This document shows, piece by piece, positions 1 to 5,278 of a stretch of DNA of 7,266 bases. This DNA comes from Clostridia bacterium. GTDB lineage: Bacteria > Bacillota > Clostridia > Oscillospirales > Acutalibacteraceae. The first letter of the stretch is position 1; each line of letters opens with the position of its first letter. The notes beneath the pieces were generated by a model. That model worked only from the letters and a program-made list of their open reading frames with translations. It was not told the DNA's origin and did not search any database. Location: NCBI GenBank assembly GCA_900755895.1, contig CAAEIG010000070.1, forward strand, positions 1-7,266. Direction: 5' to 3'. The position numbers were made by a program, and so were the translations under genes.

Positions 1-552
1 CTGCGGGAGGCGAAAGAGAGCGGTGTATTCGAGCTCTACTACGTGGAGCTGGCCACCGGCCTGCGGCGAGGGGAACTGTTAGGCCTGAAGTGGGAGGACC
101 TTGATTTGGAGCGGGGCGACCTCCGGGTTAAACGGCAAATAGCAAGAATCAACGGCGAGGTGGCGGAGGCTCCCCTGAAAACAAAAAACGCCTACCGCAC
201 CCTGCCTCTGGCAAAGGATACGATAGACGTTCTGAATCAGCAGAAAAAGAAAGTGGGGAGCTGTCCCTGGGTATTCCCCTCTCCCACCGGCGGCCCCATG
301 TCTCCGGACAGTGTGCTCCACATGCTCCACCGGGTTCTGAAACGGGCGGGACTGCCAAGAGTCAGGTTCCACGATCTAAGGCACACGTTCGCAACTCTGG
401 CTCTGCAAACCGGGGTGGACGTAAAGACCGTCTCTGGGATGCTGGGCCACTACAGCGCCGGGTTTACCCTGGACACCTACGCCCATGTGACCACCTCGGC
501 CCAGCGGCGGGCGGCGGAAGCGATGGAACACGTCCTCTCCGGCAGTTTATAG
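1..552 (+). CDS. Tyrosine-type site-specific recombinase (integrase), C-terminal part
   Basis: This is the catalytic domain of a phage/ICE-type tyrosine recombinase that cuts and joins att sites to integrate or excise the element. The reading frame is open from base 1, so the start lies outside the window; 183 residues are visible and end at TAG 550-552. Visible catalytic elements are the first Arg in TGLRRGEL (about nt 64-69), HDLRH (His at 370, Arg at 379-381), the LGH motif (His at 448-450) and the nucleophilic Tyr in LDTYAHV (478-480). The full set indicates an active enzyme. Internal GTG 43 should not be taken as the start, because the upstream codons already read as integrase (FELYYVELATG). 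The gene points at the tRNA-Met half site 133 bp downstream, the usual int-attachment arrangement. Resemblance to Tn916/Tn1549-type integrases is my recognition from motifs only. Confidence 0.95.
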   Translation: MREAKESGVFELYYVELATGLRRGELLGLKWEDLDLERGDLRVKRQIARINGEVAEAPLKTKNAYRTLPLAKDTIDVLNQQKKKVGSCPWVFPSPTGGPMSPDSVLHMLHRVLKRAGLPRVRFHDLRHTFATLALQTGVDVKTVSGMLGHYSAGFTLDTYAHVTTSAQRRAAEAMEHVLSGSL

Positions 553-580
553 CCCTCTCCAGTCCGGAAAAATTCCCGTA

Positions 581-599
581 TGGGTCAAAATCTGGGTCA
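581..599 (+). repeat. Left pair of TGGGTCA heptamers, candidate integrase arm site
   Basis: TGGGTCA occurs at 581-587 and again at 593-599, in the same orientation and 12 bp apart. The same arrangement recurs at 847-865 on the other side of the tRNA half site. Paired short direct repeats flanking a recombination core are typical of arm-type binding sites for the N-terminal domain of tyrosine integrases. The repeats are directly visible; the binding role is inferred. Confidence 0.5.
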
Positions 600-650
600 G
601 ATTTGAAAGAGCAAAATAAACTTTCCCAAAAAGTTGCGGAAAACAAAAAT

Positions 651-682
651 AATCCGCTGGAATCACCTGATTCCAGCGGATT
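651..682 (-). terminator. Intrinsic terminator downstream of the tRNA-Met 3' half
   Basis: A perfect 14-bp stem (651-664 with 669-682) closes a 4-nt loop. Read on the minus strand it is followed by a T-rich run (ATTATTTTTGTTTT), the form of a Rho-independent terminator. It starts 2 bases beyond the encoded CCA end of the tRNA half, so it is most likely the terminator of the original tRNA gene carried with the attachment site. On the plus strand only a short T run follows, so it would be a weak terminator for the integrase. Confidence 0.75.
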
Positions 683-684
683 TC

Positions 685-729
685 TGGTTGCGGGAGGAGG
701 ACTTGAACCTCCGGCCTCCGGGTTATGAG
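685..729 (-). other. Attachment-site core: 3' half of tRNA-Met(CAU)
   Basis: On the minus strand the sequence gives a 7-nt anticodon loop CTCATAA with anticodon CAU (729-723), an anticodon 3' strand CCCGG (722-718), a 5-nt variable loop (717-713), a T arm with GGAGG/CCTCC and loop TTCAAGT (712-696), an acceptor 3' strand TCCCGCA (695-689), discriminator A (688) and encoded CCA (687-685). Upstream of the anticodon loop there is no matching CCGGG strand (only the base at 730 fits), no D arm and no TGCGGGA acceptor strand, so it cannot make a functional tRNA. Identity ends at the anticodon loop, where many tyrosine recombinases exchange strands. This is therefore an att core, either attP or the junction between two tandem elements. 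A decayed tRNA gene is the alternative. Confidence 0.85.
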
Positions 730-846
730 CTGTTGTCAGTTTGTCCATTCGCTGCGTTTCAACGCTTTTCGTGCGCTTTACGGCCTGAAATGGGCCAAAA
801 CCCGGAGGGTTGTGTGAGTTCTGCTCCACGGCGCTTTTCAGCAACC

Positions 847-865
847 TGGGTCAGGATTTGGGTCA
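847..865 (+). repeat. Right pair of TGGGTCA heptamers, candidate integrase arm site
   Basis: TGGGTCA lies at 847-853 and 859-865, with the same 12-bp period and orientation as the pair at 581-599. It also overlaps an 8-bp inverted repeat (GATTTGGG at 855-862 with CCCAAATC at 875-882). More degenerate relatives occur nearby, such as TGGGCCA at 791-797 and TGGCTAA/TGGTCA at 1018-1035. Two good pairs bracketing the tRNA core fit an attP arm layout. The function is inferred. Confidence 0.5.
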
Positions 866-1034
866 AAGTGAAAGCCCAAATCTGTGCCGCGATAGACAAA
901 GAGGTGAGAAAAGATTTTTTGCATAATTTCCATTTATTTTGTGCCGTTTCTGCTCCGCTCCACTTGCTTTCCGTCACTCTCTAAAGCCGCTGTTTCCATG
1001 TGCTCCGCACCGCACTGTGGCTAAAAATGTGGTC

Positions 1035-1092
1035 AAAATGCCTCCCGTCTTTTTCCAGCGACACATCCGCCGCCGTAGACGGGAGGCATTTT
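1035..1092. repeat. Perfect 16-bp inverted repeat, possible bidirectional terminator
   Basis: Bases 1035-1050 are the exact reverse complement of 1077-1092, with 26 bases between. The outer ends are AAAA and TTTT, so a transcript from either side would form a GC-rich stem followed by a short U run. It lies 127 bases past the catalase stop codon and could terminate that gene, or shield the cargo from transcription arising at the attachment site. The 26-nt loop is large for a classic terminator, so a protein-binding or structural role is also possible. Confidence 0.5.
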
Positions 1093-1218
1093 CTGCTTTC
1101 TGAACATTCGTATGGTAACTCTAAACCAGAAACGACACAAGTCATTTCGCCGGAAGTGGCTCAAAATTTACGGGGCTGTAAACAAAATCCGTCTGTTCAC
1201 CAGCATGGGTGGTAAACA

Positions 1219-1884
1219 CTATTCTTCAAATTTCGGCGCAGACACATCTCCGCCTGCGAAGGCGTTAGGGCCTGGATTGGACATGGAAAAATACATCTTT
1301 GCCGCCTTGGTAGTGCCGAAGTCCTGGTTGGAGCCGCTCTCCTGCACCTCGTTGAAGGCATCCCGGAACATCTGGTTGTGGGCTTCCTCCCGGTTGAGCA
1401 AAAAATCGATGGTTTCCCGCACTTTTTTATCCCAGATCTGCCGGTACAGGTATTCATACACGACCTTTGCCCGTTGTTCCGACGCAATGTTGCTGAGCAG
1501 GTCTGCACAAAGGTCTCCGGTAACCGTGACATAGTCCGCCGTCCAGGAGTAGCCGGAGGCATTGATCAGGCCGGGATTCAGACCCAGCAGGACATGGGTC
1601 TCGATCTCACCCGCCTGGACCTGATCCGCCTCCACCTCATGTCCGTTGAGCAGATTGATCGTCTGGGCGACCATCTCCATGTGCCCCAGCTCCTCGGCGG
1701 CAATGTCTAAAAAGAGATCCTTGATTTTCGGGTCTTTGATTCGAAAACTCTGGGACATATACTGCATGGCCGCTTTCAATTCGCCGTTTCCGCCGCCTAA
1801 CTGCTCCTGCAGCAGGGCGGCGTACTGCGGATTCGGTCGCTCCACCGATACCGGATGGAACAGCTGCTTTTCGTGCTTAAACAA
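1219..1884 (-). CDS. Manganese catalase family protein (CotJC-like)
   Basis: This 221-residue ferritin-like four-helix-bundle protein is predicted to break down hydrogen peroxide at a di-manganese centre. The metal ligands can be placed: Glu35 (NGEL), Glu65 and His68 (EELGHMEM), Glu136 (SEQRAK) and His169 (EEAHN). The 33-residue gap between the last two equals that of Lactobacillus plantarum Mn catalase (Glu148/His181). The length suits the short clostridial/CotJC-type group. The start is TTG at 1884: an in-frame TGA lies just upstream, no ATG precedes the catalytic motifs, and a G-rich ribosome binding site (GGGGGG, 1891-1896) sits 6 bases ahead. The stop is TAG. It follows vanY on the same strand after a 212-bp gap with no clear promoter or strong terminator, so read-through from vanY is possible. 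Members of this family occur in spore coats and as cytosolic enzymes; the location here is unknown. Confidence 0.92.
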   Translation of the reverse strand: MFKHEKQLFHPVSVERPNPQYAALLQEQLGGGNGELKAAMQYMSQSFRIKDPKIKDLFLDIAAEELGHMEMVAQTINLLNGHEVEADQVQAGEIETHVLLGLNPGLINASGYSWTADYVTVTGDLCADLLSNIASEQRAKVVYEYLYRQIWDKKVRETIDFLLNREEAHNQMFRDAFNEVQESGSNQDFGTTKAAKMYFSMSNPGPNAFAGGDVSAPKFEE

Positions 1885-2096
1885 GCAGATCCCCCCATTG
1901 ATTCAGATGATATGGATAGTGTTCCAGAGCTGCCGCAGATTATGCGTCATTTTCAGCCAACATATAGAAGGACTATAAAAAATATTCCTTGGCGTGCCGC
2001 AGGAACACTTTCAGGGCTGGATTGCCCTGGAGGGCTTGCAGTAACTAATTTTGCTCCTCCTGCCAGCGAACGGAAGCAGGCAGGGGAATACCTGTG

Positions 2097-2903
2097 TCAG
2101 TCCGATTCGTCCCATGACACACCATCCTCCTGCAGAGTTTCCAGATACTCCTCCAGGCAGACGCCCTGCTCATAGATCTCCTGTGCGGCCTCCTTTCCCA
2201 CATAGCGGTAATGCCACACCTCCCCCGCCACGCCGGTGAGGTCGGTCTTGTAGGCCGGATAGCGGAAGATAAAGCCGTACTTCCAGCTGTTTTCCTCCAG
2301 CCAGAGGTAAATATCATAGACCGCGCCGTTGATGTCCACAGCCAGCCCCAGCTGATGTTCGCTGGTACCCGGCCTGGCGACCCACTGCTCCGCCAGCTCA
2401 ACGGCCTCCTCCTGGGAGTAGCCCTGCTGCCGGTACTCCCGGATCTTGTCATCGTACAGGCTCTGCTGTTTTTCCTCTGTCCGAAAGCCGGAGACCACGA
2501 TGGGCCCCAGATCCTCCGCCTCCGCGGCGTCCAGCATCTCCATCAGCGGATCGTAGATCCGCTCGTCCACTTTCTCGCCGCCGGGGACCTCCACCAAATC
2601 GACCTCATAGTCCTCCGGGAGCGGATTCCAGCGATTGACCAGCGCCAGGTACCACGGCGTATCCATATCCGAAGTTTCCGCTGTGTCCGCGCTACTCTGC
2701 GGGGGATCAATCACGGTGACTGGATCATCCTGCAGAGTTTCCTCATGGGACGGCTCCAGTTGAAACGCGCCCTGAAGCACCCAATAAACAGCGCCGATGC
2801 AGAGCGCGATCAAAACGACAGAAAACAGAAGTTCGGGCCAGATCCGCCGCTCCCTGCCCTGGCTTCTGCGTCGGTCCACATTGTGATCTCTTTCTTCCAT
2901 CAT
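2097..2903 (-). CDS. vanY: VanY-type D-alanyl-D-alanine carboxypeptidase (peptidase M15B), membrane anchored
   Basis: Predicted zinc D,D-carboxypeptidase of 268 residues that removes the terminal D-Ala from peptidoglycan stem peptides. An arginine-rich cytoplasmic N-terminus (5-20) precedes one membrane segment (about 24-43), an acidic Ser/Thr linker (about 50-82) and the M15B domain (about 90-255) outside the cell. The zinc and catalytic motifs are intact: SEHQLGLAVD (His183, Asp190) and EVWH (Glu228, His231). The start is ATG 2903, because AAAGGAG lies 8 bases ahead; a second ATG at 2900 is spaced less well. The frame stays open further upstream, but that part runs through the stem-loop and into vanS in another frame and is not protein-like. 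The gene follows vanR-vanS and a candidate VanR site precedes it, so induction by VanRS is likely. Without a ligase or VanX it would trim precursors rather than replace them. Confidence 0.93.
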   Translation of the reverse strand: MMEERDHNVDRRRSQGRERRIWPELLFSVVLIALCIGAVYWVLQGAFQLEPSHEETLQDDPVTVIDPPQSSADTAETSDMDTPWYLALVNRWNPLPEDYEVDLVEVPGGEKVDERIYDPLMEMLDAAEAEDLGPIVVSGFRTEEKQQSLYDDKIREYRQQGYSQEEAVELAEQWVARPGTSEHQLGLAVDINGAVYDIYLWLEENSWKYGFIFRYPAYKTDLTGVAGEVWHYRYVGKEAAQEIYEQGVCLEEYLETLQEDGVSWDESD

Positions 2904-2934
2904 AAAAACAGCTCCTTTCCTGGAGGGCCATGCA

Positions 2935-2977
2935 AAACGCCCTTGTCTGGTTTTGATCTTACCAGACAAGGGCGTTT
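2935..2977 (-). terminator. 17-bp stem-loop between vanS and vanY
   Basis: Bases 2935-2951 pair perfectly with 2961-2977 around a 9-nt loop. On the minus strand the stem is followed by TTTTGC, so it resembles an intrinsic terminator; on the plus strand a T-rich run (TTTCGTTTTT) also follows. It sits 15 bases before the vanY ribosome binding site and 48 bases after the vanS stop. It may insulate vanY from vanRS transcription, or act as an attenuator or mRNA-stabilising hairpin in a vanRSY transcript. Confidence 0.75.
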
Positions 2978-3003
2978 CGTTTTTGAAGGTTTGTTGGTTC
3001 TTT

Positions 3004-3030
3004 TCCTGAGAAATGATGGAGATGTTATGA
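3004..3030 (-). promoter_or_regulatory. Candidate VanR operator upstream of vanY
   Basis: Two 11-bp direct half-sites on the minus strand, CATAACATCTC (3029-3019) and CATCATTTCTC (3018-3008), form an OmpR-type tandem site. The 27-bp block matches the one upstream of vanR (4916-4942) at 25 positions. It overlaps the vanS stop codon (TAA, 3027-3025) and lies about 100 bases before vanY. No good -35/-10 pair is evident downstream. The weak hexamer TAAGAT (2961-2956), in the stem-loop, is the only -10 candidate I see. The repeat is seen directly; VanR binding is inferred. Confidence 0.65.
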
Positions 3031-4173
3031 TTTTTCCCTGATGGGGAGACGGACCATGAAGGTTGTCTGCCCGTTTTCACTTTCGGCCAAGATCGTCCCG
3101 CCGTGAAGGGTGACGATCTCTTTGGCGATGGCCAGTCCCAGTCCGGAGCCCCCGGTGTGGGAGGTGCGGGCGTCGTCCAGGCGGTAGAACTTTTCAAACA
3201 GGGCGTCCAGCTTGTCCGCGGGAATCGTTTTGCCCGTGCTGGTGACCCTGACGGAGACAGCCTCCTTCCCCGCTTCGGCGCTGACGATTACCTCTGTCCC
3301 CGGGTCGCTGTAGGCCGCTGCGTTTTTCAGAAGGTTGTTGAAGACCCGTGCCAGCTTCTCCCCGTCCCCCCAGACCTGGAGCGGCTCCTGGGCGCGGAGG
3401 GTCACATAGTTCCCATGCTCCGTAAACAGGGGGATATGCTCGTCGATGACCTGCACCAGCAGATAGTAGAGATCCACCGGCTTGGGGTCGATGGCGATCT
3501 GCTGGGTGTTGTAGCGGGTGATCTCAAAAAAATCGGAGATCATTTTCTCCAGCCGTCGGGCCTTTTCCAGAGAGATATGCACATACTTGGCCCGCTCCTC
3601 CGCCGGCAGCTCCGGCAGCTCCTCCAGCATATCCAGGTATCCCAGCACGGAGGTCAGCGGGGTGCGGATGTCGTGGGCCAGATACAAAACCAGTTCATTC
3701 TTCCGCTGCTCCACGGATCGAGCTGCCCGCTCCCGCTGATCCAGGATGCTCCGCACCGAGTTCAATTTGCGTTCAAAAGGTTCCATCTCAGGAGAGAGCT
3801 GGATCTGCTCCGCCTGCTCCGACAGAAGGCTGTCAATTCCCTGGTCGATCTCCCGGAAGTATCGGGTCATCCAGCGGAACAGGTACCACAGCATCAGCAG
3901 AAAGACCAGGACGATGGCCACGCCGAAGAAGATCTCCTTGTAGCTGCGGAAGTAGTCATGGTAGAGGTAAAACGCCTCCTCATGGGTGACATCCAGCCAC
4001 CGCTCCATCAGCCAGACCACCAGATCCCCGCCCCGGCGTTTCCACAGAAACAGGTACAGAGCGATCACGACCACGGTGGCAATCAGAGCCGCCCCACAGA
4101 AGCGCACCATGACCCGGAACTGAAAAACGGAGAAATCCGCACGCTTTCGCTCATCCCTCGATTTTGTATCCAT
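3025..4173 (-). CDS. vanS: VanS-like sensor histidine kinase
   Basis: This 382-residue membrane kinase is predicted to autophosphorylate and pass phosphate to the adjacent VanR. Two membrane segments (about 25-44 and 82-99) enclose a short outer loop of about 37 residues, a small sensor as in VanS of the VanG/VanC/VanE type. Then come a linker/HAMP-like coiled region (100-160), the H box LAHDIRTPLTS with His167, the N box (FNNLLKNA, Asn280 and Asn284), a diverged G1 region (STGKTIP) and the G2 box GGSGLGLAIA (341-350). The diverged G1 is usual in VanS relatives. The start is ATG 4173, which overlaps the vanR end by 23 bases and has only a weak GGGG ribosome binding site, so translation is probably coupled to vanR. 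Frame extension above 4173 just reads vanR in a second frame. The inducing ligand cannot be told from sequence. Confidence 0.93.
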   Translation of the reverse strand: MDTKSRDERKRADFSVFQFRVMVRFCGAALIATVVVIALYLFLWKRRGGDLVVWLMERWLDVTHEEAFYLYHDYFRSYKEIFFGVAIVLVFLLMLWYLFRWMTRYFREIDQGIDSLLSEQAEQIQLSPEMEPFERKLNSVRSILDQRERAARSVEQRKNELVLYLAHDIRTPLTSVLGYLDMLEELPELPAEERAKYVHISLEKARRLEKMISDFFEITRYNTQQIAIDPKPVDLYYLLVQVIDEHIPLFTEHGNYVTLRAQEPLQVWGDGEKLARVFNNLLKNAAAYSDPGTEVIVSAEAGKEAVSVRVTSTGKTIPADKLDALFEKFYRLDDARTSHTGGSGLGLAIAKEIVTLHGGTILAESENGQTTFMVRLPIREKS

Positions 4174-4849
4174 ATCCCCAGACCGTTTTGATGTACTTCG
4201 GATCTTCATAGGAGTCCCCCATCTTCTCCCGCAGGTTGCGGATATGTGAGGTGATCGTGCTGTTGTTTTTGGTGTAGTATTCATCCTTCCAGATTTGGTG
4301 AAACAGCTCCTCGGAGCTGACCACCTCTCCCTTGTGCTCACACAGGATCTGCAGAATGGAGAACTCCGTGGGGGTCAGGGACAGGGGACGGTCGTTCAGG
4401 GTGCAGGTGTGGGCCCTGCGATCCAGCACCAGGCCGGAGATCACCAGGGCGCCATCGCCCGACTCCGCTCCGGTATTGTACTGCTTGTACCGCCGCAGCT
4501 GGGCCTTGACCCGGGCCACCAGCTCCAGGGGCTGAAAGGGCTTGGTCATATAGTCGTCCGCCCCCAGGGAGAGGCCGGTGATCTTGTCCATGCCCTCCCC
4601 TTTGGCAGTCAGCATAATGATGGGGAACGGATGGGTTTCCCGGATTTTCTGGCAGAGCTGGAAACCGTCCAGATCTGGCAGCATCACATCCAGAACGGCC
4701 AGATCCAGCGGTTCGTTCGCCGCAAGGTCCAGCGCGCCGGCAGCGTCATAGGCTTTGCAGACCCGAAATCCCTCGTTTTGCAGATAGAGCGCCACCAGGT
4801 CGGCGATTTCCTTCTCGTCGTCCACCACGAGAATCGTTTCTTTCGGCAC
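4151..4849 (-). CDS. vanR: VanR-like response regulator (OmpR/PhoB family)
   Basis: This 232-residue transcription factor is predicted to be phosphorylated by VanS. The receiver domain (about 4-118) has Asp10/Asp11, phospho-acceptor Asp54 (VLDVMLPD), Thr81 and Lys103 (KPF). The winged-helix DNA-binding domain (about 135-230) ends with the conserved VWGYGYKI. The start is GTG 4849, preceded by AAGGGGG about 6-10 bases upstream. The nearby ATG at 4856 is out of frame. It is the first gene of vanR-vanS-vanY, transcribed away from the element backbone. The tandem 11-bp repeat upstream of it and again before vanY fits an OmpR-type dimer site and suggests autoregulation. Assignment to the VanR group rests on sequence feel plus the VanS and VanY neighbours. 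Confidence 0.93.
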   Translation of the reverse strand: MPKETILVVDDEKEIADLVALYLQNEGFRVCKAYDAAGALDLAANEPLDLAVLDVMLPDLDGFQLCQKIRETHPFPIIMLTAKGEGMDKITGLSLGADDYMTKPFQPLELVARVKAQLRRYKQYNTGAESGDGALVISGLVLDRRAHTCTLNDRPLSLTPTEFSILQILCEHKGEVVSSEELFHQIWKDEYYTKNNSTITSHIRNLREKMGDSYEDPKYIKTVWGYGYKIEG

Positions 4850-4879
4850 AGAGCATCCCCCTTTCGGTACGGTGTTTCC

Positions 4880-4942
4880 AGTATAGCAGAACTGTGCGGG
4901 AATTTCCTTATTTTCTCCTGAGAAATCATGGAGATTTTATGA
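4880..4942 (-). promoter_or_regulatory. Promoter region of vanR with candidate VanR operator
   Basis: On the minus strand, half-sites CATAAAATCTC (4941-4931) and CATGATTTCTC (4930-4920) repeat head to tail with an 11-bp period. A good -10 hexamer TATACT (4885-4880) follows 30 bases after the block. At the -35 position (17-bp spacer) only a poor hexamer (AAGGAA) is present, as expected for an activator-dependent promoter. The transcript would begin about 25 bases before the vanR GTG start. The sites are seen directly; activation by VanR is inferred. Confidence 0.65.
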
Positions 4943-5026
4943 AGGCGGATACCATTCTATTTCCTGGCTTAACTGCTCTTTGGACTGGAAGATGAATGAC
5001 AACTGCCTATCGGAAGTTCTGGCGGT

Positions 5027-5055
5027 TTGACAAACGAAAACATTTGTTCTATACT
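5027..5055 (+). promoter_or_regulatory. Near-consensus sigma-A promoter with LexA-like box
   Basis: TTGACA (5027-5032) and TATACT (5050-5055) are separated by exactly 17 bases. The spacer holds AAACATTTGTTC (5038-5049), which matches 10 of 12 positions of the Gram-positive SOS box GAACATATGTTC. The promoter points to the sigma-like gene 195 bases downstream and is divergent from vanR. A LexA-like repressor bound here would block RNA polymerase, but an element-encoded repressor is equally possible. Confidence 0.8.
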
Positions 5056-5249
5056 GCACATAGGCGAAAGCCGAAAACTCGCAGCTTTCCGGTGAGGTCC
5101 ACACCCCGGTGGGACCTCAGACATTCATGGGCCTCGTAGGGCACCACAACCACCCTGAACGAAGGGAACTTCCATGAAGGTCTTCAGTATTTGGCGCTGT
5201 GCCGGCAGCGCGGGTGTGCGCCTTTCCGTCGAAAGCGGAAAGGGTGCAA
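5056..5249 (+). promoter_or_regulatory. Structured 5' leader of the sigma-like gene
   Basis: The untranslated leader of about 190 bases contains several hairpins: GAAAGC/GCTTTC (5066-5071 with 5084-5089), GAGGTCC/GGACCTC with an inner CACC/GGTG extension (5094-5118), GCGCTG/CAGCGC (5194-5211) and CCTTTCCG/CGGAAAGG (5221-5228 with 5236-5243). The last one covers the GGAAAGGG ribosome binding site of the gene at 5250. I do not recognise a named RNA family. The layout suggests control of translation initiation. Confidence 0.5.
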
Positions 5250-5278
5250 ATGAACGACTCTGTCGTTATCATCTATAG
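5174..5278 (+). CDS. Possible 34-codon leader peptide
   Basis: ATG 5174 follows AAGGGA (5162-5167) at a suitable spacing and opens a 34-codon frame ending at TAG 5276-5278, beginning MKVFSIWRC. It runs through both hairpins at 5194-5243 and 29 bases into the next gene in another frame. A ribosome translating it would unfold the hairpin that hides the ribosome binding site at 5237-5244, so it could couple or attenuate expression of the sigma-like gene. No homologue is recognised. The frame may be fortuitous. Confidence 0.35.
   Translation: MKVFSIWRCAGSAGVRLSVESGKGANERLCRYHL

Larger units (their letters stand above)
731..1218. other. Noncoding right arm of the attachment region
   Basis: I see no convincing gene in these 488 bases. 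Short open frames here lack ribosome binding sites and protein-like composition; one of them merely translates the tRNA fragment. The stretch holds the right TGGGTCA pair, an A+T-rich segment around 900-950 and a long inverted repeat at 1035-1092. It looks like the noncoding end of an element beside its attachment site. No clear promoter or terminator for the catalase gene stands out apart from that inverted repeat. Confidence 0.6.

Noticed and set aside
685..790. Complete tRNA-Met gene
   Set aside because: No D arm, 5' acceptor strand or 5' anticodon strand exists on the minus strand above 730.
634..984. Open frame of 116 codons on the plus strand
   Set aside because: Part of it (REEDLNLRPPGYE) is simply the tRNA-Met half site translated on the wrong strand, a common false gene. 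It also crosses the terminator and has no ribosome binding site.
1885..2096. Separate promoter or small gene between vanY and the catalase
   Set aside because: Only weak AT-rich hexamers (for example TATAGT) without a partner at the right spacing, and no coding frame. Two small hairpins (2012-2029 and 2059-2084) lack a T run on the minus strand.
2211..3041. 276-codon plus-strand frame opposite vanY
   Set aside because: It is antisense to a gene with intact zinc motifs and crosses the stem-loop and operator. The composition is that of a GC-rich shadow frame.
2904..3197. 98-codon N-terminal extension of vanY
   Set aside because: It reads through vanS coding sequence in another frame and through the stem-loop. 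ATG 2903 has a proper ribosome binding site.
3103..4191. 362-codon plus-strand frame opposite vanS
   Set aside because: It runs antisense along a complete histidine kinase. Its length follows from codon bias of the real gene and no domain is visible.
4174..4341. 56-codon N-terminal extension of vanS
   Set aside because: It reads the 3' end of vanR in a second frame. The residues before MDTKSRDERKR are not kinase-like.
4295..4921. 208-codon plus-strand frame opposite vanR
   Set aside because: It is the shadow of the response regulator and would end within its promoter.
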